Origin: Paraburkholderia xenovorans LB400
GTDB taxonomy: Bacteria; Pseudomonadota; Gammaproteobacteria; Burkholderiales; Burkholderiaceae
Length of the DNA stretch: 64,000 nt
Reading direction: 5' to 3'
Assembly (NCBI RefSeq): GCF_000013645.1
Contig: NC_007953.1
Span: 310,001-374,000, forward strand
The position numbers and the translations under genes are program-made. Under the pieces are notes generated by a model that made no database searches, was not told where the DNA came from, and worked only from the letters and a program-made list of their open reading frames with translations. The number at the start of each line of letters is the position of its first letter. Positions within the stretch are counted from its first letter, which is position 1. Shown piece by piece: positions 26,613 through 34,786 of the stretch.

Positions 26613-27376
26613 GCTGCCGTCCATCCCCCATCGAGCATCAGCGCGCTGCCTGTCATCAGGCTCGATGCATCACTGGCGAGAAAGACAACCGGCCCCATGA
26701 TCTCGTGCATTTCACCCACGCGCCCCAGCGCAATGCGCTCGCAAACCCATTCGCGAAACCCTGGTTGAACAAACATCGGTGCCGTCATTGGGGTCTCGAT
26801 GAATGTCGGGCAAAGACTGTTGACTCGAATCCGCGCCGCTCCAAGTTCCCATGCGAGCGCTTTCGTCATACCTTCGACCGCATGTTTGCTCGCGCAATAA
26901 AGTGAGCGGCGCGCGCTGCCGACGTGTCCCATTTGAGAGGAGATGTTAATGATCGATCCGCCGAGGTTGGCGTCGACCAGTCGCCGCGATACTGCGCGGG
27001 CGAGATAGAAAGCAGCCTTCACGTTGAGCCGAAGCACGGCGTCGATATCGTCGTCGGTCAAGTCGGTCAGCGGCTTCGGCCGATTCATGCCGGCACTGTT
27101 GACAAGAATGTCGAACGGCACCCGGGAGTTCACCTCCCGATCCACGGACGCCGAATCGGTGACATCGAGCACGAGCGCTTCGCACGCGACGCCTGTCGCC
27201 CGCAGTGCTTCGCATGCTACTTCAAGCTCTGCCCGTCGCCGCGCAGCTACCGTCACGTGTGCGCCAGCACGGCCGAGTGCAGCGGCCGCCGCAAGTCCGA
27301 TTCCGCTACTTCCGCCCGTAACCAGCGCGCGCCGGCTGGCGAGCCCGAAATCGGGTCCTGCCGACGGCACGATCAC
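26609..27376 (-). CDS. Short-chain dehydrogenase/reductase
   Basis: This 255-residue classical SDR has cofactor loop TGGSSGIG, motif NSAG, catalytic Ser in INISSQMG and YCASK. I chose the GTG at 27376, which overlaps the stop of the hisD-like gene in a GTGA and is preceded by GGTGGAGG within that gene. An upstream ATG at 27496 would overlap the hisD-like gene by more than 120 bp and is not family-like. It overlaps the lacI start by 4 bp, so the three genes are tightly coupled. Its role is probably a second oxidation alongside the HisD-like alcohol dehydrogenase. Confidence 0.92.
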   Translation of the reverse strand: MIVPSAGPDFGLASRRALVTGGSSGIGLAAAAALGRAGAHVTVAARRRAELEVACEALRATGVACEALVLDVTDSASVDREVNSRVPFDILVNSAGMNRPKPLTDLTDDDIDAVLRLNVKAAFYLARAVSRRLVDANLGGSIINISSQMGHVGSARRSLYCASKHAVEGMTKALAWELGAARIRVNSLCPTFIETPMTAPMFVQPGFREWVCERIALGRVGEMHEIMGPVVFLASDASSLMTGSALMLDGGWTAA

Positions 27377-28704
27377 GACTGCGCCTCCACCGGCCGGTAC
27401 CAAGGGAGGTCTGGCCGGTTGCCATATCGGCGCACGCGGATGTTTGCCTGTTCCCCATGCCCGGCAAAGTTTTCCATGTGACAGAGGCGAGAACAATATT
27501 CGCCGATAATGGCACTGGCTTCGTTGGTCGTTACGCGCTGATAGGTACAGGTCTTTAAAAACTTTCCGACCCAGAGTCCACCGGTATAGCGCGCGCTGCG
27601 GTTGGTTGGGAGCGTGTGATTGGTGCCAATGACCTTGTCACCGAAGCTTACGTTGGTGCGCGGGCCGAGGAACAGCGCACCGTAGTTCGTCATGTTGTTC
27701 AAGAAGAAGTCTGGGTCTTCCGTCATGACCTGGACATGCTCCGAAGCAATATCGTCGGCCACTTGCAGCATCTCTTCGTACGTGTCGCACACGATCACTT
27801 CGCCACAATCAGCCCAGCTTTGCGCGGCAATCGAGGCGGTCGGCAAGATCTTCAACTGGCGTTCGATTTCCGCGAGCGTATCACGAGCAAGCTTTTCGCT
27901 GTTGGTCAGCAAAATGGACGGCGACGTAGCGCCGTGCTCGGCCTGACCGAGCAGATCGACGGCGCAGAGTTCACCGTCAACACTTTCGTCCGCAATAACA
28001 AGTGTCTCCGTGGGACCTGCGAAAAGGTCGATGCCAACCCTTCCGTACAGTTGCCGCTTGGCCTCTGCCACGAACATGTTGCCTGGGCCCACGAGCATGT
28101 CGACGGGCGCCACGGTGGGCGTTCCCACCGCCATCGCGACCACGGCCTGGATGCCGCCGAGTACGAGGATTTCGTCGGCTCCCGCCATGTCCATGGCCGT
28201 TACGATCGCCGGATGCGGCTTGCCCTGATAGGGCGGCGCGGTAGACACAACCCGGGCTACGCCCGCGACCTTGGCCGTCAATACGCTCATATGAGCGGAC
28301 GCAAGCAACGGATACTTGCCGCCAGGAATGTAGCAGCCCACCGCGTTCATGGGGATGTGCTTATGGCCCAGCACGACGCCGGGAAGGGTCTCGGTTTCCA
28401 CGTCGCGCATTGAATCGCGTTGGATCCGTGCGAAGTTGCGCACCTGGGTTTGCGCGAAAGCGATGTCTTCGATCTCGCGCGCTGAAAGCTGTTTGCGCGC
28501 AGTCTCGATTTCCGGGCGCGATAGCCGGAAGTCGCCCGGATCCCAGTTATCAAACTTGCGGCTGTATTCACGAACCGCCTCGTCGCCCTTTTCCTCGATG
28601 TGCTGAATGATGCTCTCGACGATGGCGCGCACCTTGGCGTCGCTGTCCGATTTGCCTGCTGCCGTGCGGCCTCGCTTGATGTACTTGACCATAGTGTTCG
28701 TCAT
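27373..28704 (-). CDS. Histidinol-dehydrogenase-family (HisD-like) alcohol dehydrogenase
   Basis: This 443-residue zinc-dependent, NAD-linked dehydrogenase carries the HisD family signature, with Zn ligands in LLGQAEHG and the nucleotide and substrate region FAGPTETLVIADES. The context is catabolic: an SDR and a LacI regulator follow, and there are no histidine-synthesis genes. It is therefore closer in role to the side branch used for polyol or sulfonate oxidation (HpsN-type, four-electron oxidation of an alcohol to an acid) than to true HisD. The ATG at 28704 and an in-frame ATG at 28692 are both possible; neither has a strong ribosome binding site. A LacI-type palindrome lies 47 bp upstream. 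The substrate is not known. Confidence 0.88.
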   Translation of the reverse strand: MTNTMVKYIKRGRTAAGKSDSDAKVRAIVESIIQHIEEKGDEAVREYSRKFDNWDPGDFRLSRPEIETARKQLSAREIEDIAFAQTQVRNFARIQRDSMRDVETETLPGVVLGHKHIPMNAVGCYIPGGKYPLLASAHMSVLTAKVAGVARVVSTAPPYQGKPHPAIVTAMDMAGADEILVLGGIQAVVAMAVGTPTVAPVDMLVGPGNMFVAEAKRQLYGRVGIDLFAGPTETLVIADESVDGELCAVDLLGQAEHGATSPSILLTNSEKLARDTLAEIERQLKILPTASIAAQSWADCGEVIVCDTYEEMLQVADDIASEHVQVMTEDPDFFLNNMTNYGALFLGPRTNVSFGDKVIGTNHTLPTNRSARYTGGLWVGKFLKTCTYQRVTTNEASAIIGEYCSRLCHMENFAGHGEQANIRVRRYGNRPDLPWYRPVEAQS

Positions 28705-28750
28705 CCGGGAAGTGGGTTAGCCGTCGATAGATGCGAACACTGTCGGGTCG

Positions 28751-28766
28751 TTGCATACGTATGCAA
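28751..28766. promoter_or_regulatory. LacI-type operator
   Basis: TTGCATACGTATGCAA is a perfect 16-bp palindrome with the central CG usual for LacI/GalR operators. It lies 47 bp upstream of the hisD-like ATG, in the promoter of the operon that encodes a LacI-family regulator as its last gene. Confidence 0.8.
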
Positions 28767-29050
28767 ATAAGTACTAACCCTGTAGTCGCAGTTCAGTGTG
28801 CTGGTTACGGTTTGTCCTTCCAGGCAAAGACACGCTTTGGCGTTTTACGTCCGCGAGGCTTTCGGCAACGTTGCGAATCATGCCCCGGTTGAAGACCGCC
28901 TTGCGGTTTGGCCGGCATTCGCAGGCCCGGTCCAGCCAGACGGTTGCGCCCTGCTTCGCCGAGGCTGCAGGCGCTTTCAAGCACAAGCGTCCCCCTCGAT
29001 TCACCGGTCGTCGATAAGGCGGTCAACGCCGACTCAGCGCTAGCGGACTC
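28767..29050. other. Degraded stretch between the dehydrogenase relic and the hisD promoter
   Basis: Minus-strand open frames here (for example one containing RGMIRNVAESLADVKRQ) look protein-like in composition but match no family I know. It may be the tail of another decayed gene of the same former operon. Confidence 0.4.
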
Positions 29051-30129
29051 TCAGCCATGCTCGTTGCGGCGGCTCTCGGTCTGTACCACTCCAGTATTGG
29101 TGGCCGGGAGAAGAACCCGGATAGGGTTGCCATCGAGATAGGCGAGCACGTTCCGGATTGTCTCCGCGAAGAATTCCGTGTACACGTCCGTGCTTACGTA
29201 TCCAATGTGAGGAGTCGGAACGACGTTGGGCAGGTCGAAGAAGGGATGCCCGGCCGGCAGCGGTTCACTGCAAAAAACGTGCACCGCAGCTCCCGCGATC
29301 CGCCCGCTCGTCAATGCCTCGACGAGTGCCGTTTCGTCGACGCGTTGTCCACGGGAGGTGTTAGCGAGGAAAGAGGAGGGCGACATTCGCTGCAACTGCT
29401 CACGACCGATCATCCCGGTCGACTCGTTGCTCAACACGGTATGCAGTCACGACATCGCTGCGTTCGAGAAGCTCTGAAAGATCGACGCGTTCGGCGCTAC
29501 TCTCCAGTGCAGCCTCGCGCGTCAGATTACGGCTGGTCGCCAAAACGTTCATGCAGAACGCTCTACCGTAGCGTGCAACATGGCGACCCACTCCGCCAAG
29601 ACCGACGATGACGAGGGTGCGACCCATACAGGGTCGAACCCACGGATGTCTGCCAGCGGCCGGCCCGCATCGCCCGGTCGTCCTGGGGAATGCGCTGGGC
29701 CAGCGCAAGGACGAGCGCCCAGGTCAATTCCGCGGTGGCGAGGCGGCCATTACCGTTCGTGGTGCCCGAAATGACCACTCCGTGGTCGCATGCCGCCTGT
29801 AGATCGGTGGCTCGATTGGCGGCCCCGGTCGTCACAACGCACTTTAGATTTGGAAGCAGCTTGAACGTCTCGCGCGTGGCCGACAGGCGCACGCGCATCA
29901 CGCACAGGATATTGAAATCCACCAGCTTGCCGCGAATGTCATCGGGGTCGAGTATAGCTTCGTGAATGAAGGTCACGTCCGCTCGTGATCGAACCTCGTC
30001 CCAGTCGGCAGCACCTTGCGCGGCTACCTGATAGTCGTTCAGGACGGCGACGCGTAAGCGGCGTGTGCCGTGTATCGGGGTGACGCTTGCATCTGCTGGC
30101 GCCTTCCCGCCTCGAGGATCAACTGCCAT
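29051..30129 (-). pseudogene. D-2-hydroxyacid dehydrogenase, two frameshifts
   Basis: The gene would encode a PGDH-like NAD-dependent 2-hydroxyacid dehydrogenase of about 350 residues starting at 30129 (MAVDPRGGKA). Frame 1 gives RRLRVAVLNDYQ, TGAANRATDLQAA and ELTWALVLALAQRIP. After a shift near 29630, frame 2 gives TLVIVGLGGVGRHVARYG and LLERSDVVTAYRV. After a second shift near 29440, frame 3 gives NTSRGQRVDE, then VHVFCSEPLPAGHPFFDLPN and TPHIGY, the region of the catalytic His. The order is perfect, so this is a decayed gene and not noise. It overlaps the LeuD-like relic by 11 bp and was clearly part of the same operon. A shorter fragment of a paralogue is at 23845-24020. Confidence 0.85.
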
Positions 30130-30633
30130 GAAGTTCCCGCTGGAGATAGGGAAGAAGCCCACCGCAAACGAGGATGCCGTACGCCGGGCCTTGCGGTACG
30201 ACTGCCGTTGCCGACATCCGTCGTGTGTCGTTCGTAAATCTGCCGGTGGCGAAATCCACGGAGACCAGCTCTCCTGTGGAGGCGGTAGAGCCCGCTTGCT
30301 CGTATTCTGCAATCAATAGCCCATGGCCTATCGCATGGCGGAAGAATTGCGGTGCGAACGAGTGTGCTATCACGCCGCCGACACCTGTCTCCTTGATGGC
30401 CAGAACCGCGTGGTCGTGGCCGGGCTCATGTCCGAAGTTTTGCCGGCAAACAGAATGTCACCTGGTTTGACATTGGGCCCGAAAAGAGGATCGACCGACT
30501 CGAGGCAGCGCCAGGCCCGCTCTGGGGGATCGAGCATGAAGCGCAAAGGGGAGATCGACTCGATGCCGATCCTGTCGCCACACTTCCAGGCTTTACCTCG
30601 CCGTATCATTCCCGTCATGACTATTCCTTTTGT
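30119..30633 (-). pseudogene. LeuD-like (isopropylmalate dehydratase small subunit) gene, frameshifted
   Basis: The N-terminal part in one frame reads MTGMIRRGKAWKCGDRIGIE and VKPGDILFAGKTSD. The C-terminal part in another frame reads VGGVIAHSFAPQFFRHAIGH, then GLLIAEYEQA and TGRFTND. These are the swivelling-domain landmarks of aconitase-family small subunits, joined by a shift near 30430. The family's GSSRE-type loop falls where the frame is lost. It follows the LeuC-like relic by 18 bp, the usual leuCD order. With the catabolic neighbours, a hydro-lyase for a substituted malate or tartrate is more likely than leucine biosynthesis. Confidence 0.8.
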
Positions 30634-30651
30634 CGGGCCAATGAAGCCGGT

Positions 30652-31873
30652 CAGTGGACATTCACGAACTGCCCGGCGACGGCCGCTTCTGCGACGACCA
30701 GCGGGCTGGCCAGATAGATCTGCGCGCTGGCGCTTCCCATGCGACCGCCGAAATTTTCCGTCGAAGTCGAGACACACACCTCGTTGTCCGCGAGAACGCC
30801 CTGGCCCCCGAAGCAACTGCCGCATGTCGCGGTTGTTACCGTAACTCCAGCCCCGGTCAATATCGACAGCAAACCTTCCTCGGCGGCGGCAGCCAACGTC
30901 GCCTGCGATCCGGGCGTGACGATCATCCGGACGCGTTGGTGGACGAACCGCCTCCGCAATGCCTCGGCTGCGACGCGGATGTCCTCCAGACTGCCCCGGC
31001 ACACGATCCGACGAAGGCCTGGTCGATGCGAAGTCCGGCCAAAGACGGCAACGAAACGACGTTCAGTGGATCTGGCGGGGCCGCCACCACTGGCTCCAAG
31101 GTCGACACGTCGTAATCGCGCTCGGCCTCGTGGGCCGCCTCCGCATCGCTAAATAACGGATCCAGTGGCTCCGTGGTGCGTGAGCTCACATACGTGAGTG
31201 TCTTCTCGTCCGGATTCAAGATTCCCGTGACGGCCTGGACCTTGCGCGTCCAATTGCAAAGCGTCATGCGGCCTGAGATCGAAAGCTGCTCGACGGATGG
31301 GCCGACGAGCTCAATGACGCGGCCTAGGGCCACGTCTTCGCCGATGTCGCTCATGATGATCTGCGCGACATCTCTGATCAGGACACCGCGTGGCATTTTT
31401 CTTGATGTGTACCCTCACGCTCGGCGGGCAGTACCAGTTGGTGCCGGTCACCATGTCCGAGATGACGTCCATGCCGAGCGCTGTTGCGAAACAGCCCACT
31501 GCGCCGCACGTGTTAGCGGGTGTATCGACACTCACCTGAAACGTTCGGGGACGCGCATATCCTTTCTCGGCCGAGATCACGTGGCTGATGCCGTGATTGC
31601 CGATATCCCCTGATCGCGGCAAAACGCTCGCCAACGCCTGTGCATTTCGGCCGACTGCTGATTGACCGCAGGCACCGCGTGGGCGAAAACGACGACGACG
31701 CGCTCGGATTCGACTGTCTTCGCCCGCAGCTTCTCAATAGGCGGTCCGACGAGCGACCATCCGAGGTCGCAAACGATGATGCTGTCGGCTCGCGCGCGGA
31801 TGTACTGTCCCGGCGCGGCACTCGTCAACCCAGTGGCGCGTGCGAGTATCTTCTCGCTGATTGTCATCGGCAT
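30652..31873 (-). pseudogene. LeuC-like (isopropylmalate dehydratase/aconitase large subunit) gene, three frameshifts
   Basis: Pieces in order are MPMTISEKILARATG with DLGWSLVGPPIEKLRA; GISHVISAEKGYARPRTFQV and TCGAVGCFATALGMDV; RGVLIRDVAQIIMSDIGED with SGRMTLCNWTRKV; and GSQATLAAAAEEGLLS with ATCGSCFGGQGVLADNEVCV. These are aconitase-family blocks including Cys ligands of the 4Fe-4S cluster. Shifts fall near 31600, 31390 and 31000. All parts are collinear over about 405 codons, so the gene decayed in place. Its enzyme would have hydrated or dehydrated a malate-like acid together with the small subunit downstream. Confidence 0.85.
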
Positions 31874-31932
31874 GGCGACCTCGAGGACGTGGATCGATTC
31901 AGGGCGGCGTGCAGATTCGCGCCGCCTCGTGT

Positions 31933-33903
31933 CTAGCGTACTGTGTAGTCTTCCAGGTTCACGTTCTTGACCATTTCCCAATATTCGACGTTGAGGAATG
32001 GCATCACGAAGACGACACGTCCCTTGGAGTTCTTGTAGTAGGTCGACATGCCCGGATGTGTCCACACTGTCTTTGCGTGCAGTTCATCGACGAGTTCGTT
32101 GTACCTGTTGTTTGCGTCTTCGCGTGCGTCCACCGCCACAATCCCCTTTTTGAACATCTGCTTGAGGAGACGGCTAATGTAGCGCATCTGGACTTCCATG
32201 AAAAACATAAAGCTTCCGCTTCCGGGAAAGCTGTGCGGACCGCCCAGCATCAGAAAGTTCGGGAATCCCGGAACCGAAATGCCAAGATAAGCCCGCGGAT
32301 CATCATCGTTCCACGCTGTACGCAGCGAGACCCCGCCTATGCCGCGAACGTCCATCGAGGAAACAAAGCGCGCCACGTCGAATCCGGTTGCCCAGATCAC
32401 GACGTCAGCGGCGTACTCGTCACCGGAGGCGCTGACGAGTGAATGTTCGCGCACTTCGGTGACCGCCTCCGTAACCAGCGTCACGTTGTCCCTGCGCAGT
32501 GTTCGAAACCAGCCGTTGTCGAGCAGGATTCGCTTGCCGAAGGGCGGGTAGGTGGGAAGACACTTGTCGAAGAGATCCGGTCGACCGTCCAGTTCCTCCT
32601 TCAGATACCTCGTGAAGTAATCGCGATGCGCATCATTCCGGGCGTTGACGGACCTTTCAGGATGTGGCCAAAGCGGGTCTTTCCGGAGGGCCTCGATGAC
32701 CTTGTCGCCAAATTGCCAGAACAACCTGAGCCAGTACCACGTACGATAGAGCGGACAGGATTGAATCAGCATTCGAAGTGGATCGAGGATCGCCAAGCCA
32801 AACTTGTCGAAGGGAGCGACCCACTGGGGAGAGCGCTGAAAGACTGTGAGATGGCCGACACGATCTCCGATAGCAGACACGATTTGCATGGAACTCGCGC
32901 CGGTGCCGACGACAGCGACCCGCTTGCCCTTCAGATCAATGGCATTGTTCCACTCAGCTGAATGGAACATCGTTCCCTGGAACTTTTCCAGCCCTGCAAC
33001 CTTGGGAAGCGTGGGTCTATTGAGCACGCCCACCGCGCTCAGCACAACATTTGCCGTGAGAGTTTCAGAGACACCGGCCTGATTCTTGACGTGGACTTGC
33101 CAGATTTTCTTTTCTTCATCGTAGATTGCAGCCACTGCCTCGGTGTCGAATCGAACGCGATTCTCAGCACCTACCTTGCGCAGCGAACCCGCAATATAGC
33201 TTTGCACATCGTCGCGCAGTGCGAAGTGCTTTTTCCAGTCCACCTGGGCGAAGGAGAAAGAATAGAGATGGCTAGGAGTGTCGACACCGCATCCAGGATA
33301 TGTGTTTTGCCACCAATTTCCGCCAGCTGCCTTCTGTTTTTCCAGAATCACATAGGAGACTCCCATGGCCTCCAATCGTTCAGCGGCCGCAACGCCCGCT
33401 ACACCCGTGCCGATGACGATCACGTTGAAGCCTTCGGGGGGCTCCACATGTGTATTATCTTCGCCGGGAACCGGCGCACCAACGCGCCGCGCGAATTCCG
33501 AAGATAGCATCTGACCATAGATGGCATCGACTTCCTCACCCATGTAGACGCTCATCATGCGAATGAGTTTCTCCGGAGAGGGTGCAACGATCTTCGGAGC
33601 GATACCCGACTGCAATTTCCAGATAACATCGATGGCGGAATGTCGGATTTGAAGCTGTATCTCTTCCGGCAAGCCACCACTGTCGTGGTCCAGAAGACCT
33701 TTTCCGCGGGTCGGCAGATACGGGGTTTCGAGCCATCGGTCATCGCCCGTGAACTGATGTAGAACCATGAGCAGCGCCGGTACGTTGGCGATCGCCACGG
33801 CGTCCTTGATTTCCTCCAAAGTCATCGCACCCTGGTGAAAGGGAGTCGCGCCACTAGCACTACCGGCGGAACCGGTAGCCGATTGAAGTCCGTTGTTATG
33901 CAT
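31933..33903 (-). CDS. Baeyer-Villiger-type flavin monooxygenase with N-terminal extension
   Basis: This 656-residue NADPH-dependent monooxygenase inserts oxygen next to a ketone carbonyl, giving an ester or lactone. The FAD loop GTGVAG is at residues 165-170, the Baeyer-Villiger fingerprint FxGxxxHxxxW at 308-318, and a second Rossmann loop VVGTGASSMQI follows. The extra 155 residues at the N-terminus are as in 4-hydroxyacetophenone monooxygenase, so an aryl or bulky ketone is a plausible substrate. The fingerprint ends in Asn where Pro or Asp is usual. It is transcribed leftward from a region holding the palindrome at 34049, the shared signal of region E. Downstream lies the LeuC-like relic. 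Confidence 0.9.
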   Translation of the reverse strand: MHNNGLQSATGSAGSASGATPFHQGAMTLEEIKDAVAIANVPALLMVLHQFTGDDRWLETPYLPTRGKGLLDHDSGGLPEEIQLQIRHSAIDVIWKLQSGIAPKIVAPSPEKLIRMMSVYMGEEVDAIYGQMLSSEFARRVGAPVPGEDNTHVEPPEGFNVIVIGTGVAGVAAAERLEAMGVSYVILEKQKAAGGNWWQNTYPGCGVDTPSHLYSFSFAQVDWKKHFALRDDVQSYIAGSLRKVGAENRVRFDTEAVAAIYDEEKKIWQVHVKNQAGVSETLTANVVLSAVGVLNRPTLPKVAGLEKFQGTMFHSAEWNNAIDLKGKRVAVVGTGASSMQIVSAIGDRVGHLTVFQRSPQWVAPFDKFGLAILDPLRMLIQSCPLYRTWYWLRLFWQFGDKVIEALRKDPLWPHPERSVNARNDAHRDYFTRYLKEELDGRPDLFDKCLPTYPPFGKRILLDNGWFRTLRRDNVTLVTEAVTEVREHSLVSASGDEYAADVVIWATGFDVARFVSSMDVRGIGGVSLRTAWNDDDPRAYLGISVPGFPNFLMLGGPHSFPGSGSFMFFMEVQMRYISRLLKQMFKKGIVAVDAREDANNRYNELVDELHAKTVWTHPGMSTYYKNSKGRVVFVMPFLNVEYWEMVKNVNLEDYTVR

Positions 33904-34048
33904 GCTTTGTCCTGGTGCTTGACTTCGCTGCCAGCGAAGCCGGGATTCATCACGATGATTCGACGTGCGTTGAAATTAATCTTTTACCAATGGAAATTCA
34001 TAAAAGACAACAGCAATTGTTTTAATGCTCTCACCGTGGTTAATTATT

Positions 34049-34066
34049 GTCAACACGTAAGTTGAC
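34049..34066. promoter_or_regulatory. GTCAACAT-type palindrome, site 1
   Basis: GTCAACAC-GT-AAGTTGAC matches the consensus GTCAACAT-N2-ATGTTGAC with two deviations. On the minus strand it contains a perfect TTGACA that could be the -35 box for the Baeyer-Villiger gene starting at 33903. Confidence 0.7.
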
Positions 34067-34114
34067 TGGGAGCGCAAAGTCGGGCATCCGTCCGTCATAC
34101 AAGGTATTAAAGGT

Positions 34115-34786
34115 TCAGCGAACTCCGCTGTGCACAGGAGCGCGCGCCGCGATAGCGAGTACCTCGCGCAGGGCTGTTCGCCCGCATCCCAGCGTCAGCG
34201 CGTTGCCAACATGGATGCGAACGCCAGGAAGAAAGCGGTGCGATGGCGTTGCATCCACCGCGATGGATATCAATTCCTTGGTCAACGCCGGAACGGTTGC
34301 TTTATGCCAAGGCAGCGCGCAGAAATTGAAGAACGCCTCGAACCCTTCAGGAGAGAATCGGAGCAGCGAGTCCAGAAATCCCGGAATAGCCTCCTCGAAT
34401 CGGCGCCAGTAGCTGGATTCGCCGACATATTTTTGATGCAACGCTTGTTGTTCGTTTGTCAGTGGCGCCAGCGTCATCGGCTTTCCGGCCGGAGAGCCGA
34501 GTCGGGCCAGCTTCGTCGAGCCGGCCATCAGGCTGTGGACTCCGAGTGCGGAGACCAGCAATAGAATCTCGTGAAGCTGGGCGGTTGTGGCTCCGAGAGA
34601 CAGCGCCCGCTGCGCATGCTGTTCTGCGTCTTGTGTGTCGAGAGTCGTGACCGATGACCTGAGCGCGTACTCTATGAACTCGACCGTCAGAGGATCCAGG
34701 TGCTCGCCCGGCGGCGTGTCCGGCGGGATCCCGGCATCGACGAAAGCGCTAATCTCATGGATCGATAGCGTTGAATCGGGGATCAC
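34115..34786 (-). CDS. Carboxymuconolactone-decarboxylase-family protein (two CMD domains)
   Basis: This 223-residue protein has two AhpD/CMD-like repeats: residues about 35-100 (HAQRALSLGATTAQLHEILL) and about 130-215 (TKELISIAVDATPSHRFLPG, then HVGNALTLGC). The CxxC of peroxidase-type AhpD is absent, so it is probably a decarboxylase-like or non-redox member. It starts with GTG at 34786, overlapping the ligase stop in a GTGA, and is the second gene of that pair. Function in the pathway is unknown; CMD proteins with similar layout often accompany CoA ligases and SnoaL proteins in catabolic clusters. Confidence 0.85.
   Translation of the reverse strand: MIPDSTLSIHEISAFVDAGIPPDTPPGEHLDPLTVEFIEYALRSSVTTLDTQDAEQHAQRALSLGATTAQLHEILLLVSALGVHSLMAGSTKLARLGSPAGKPMTLAPLTNEQQALHQKYVGESSYWRRFEEAIPGFLDSLLRFSPEGFEAFFNFCALPWHKATVPALTKELISIAVDATPSHRFLPGVRIHVGNALTLGCGRTALREVLAIAARAPVHSGVR

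Noticed and set aside
27377..27496. Longer N-terminus for the SDR starting at 27496
   Set aside because: It would lie inside the hisD-like gene, lacks SDR similarity, and the GTGA overlap at 27373-27376 with its ribosome binding site explains the start.
29051..31873. Sequencing errors as the cause of all frameshifts in this tract
   Set aside because: The flanking 4 kb on both sides is free of shifts, and one paralogous fragment also shows a large deletion, so real decay is more likely.
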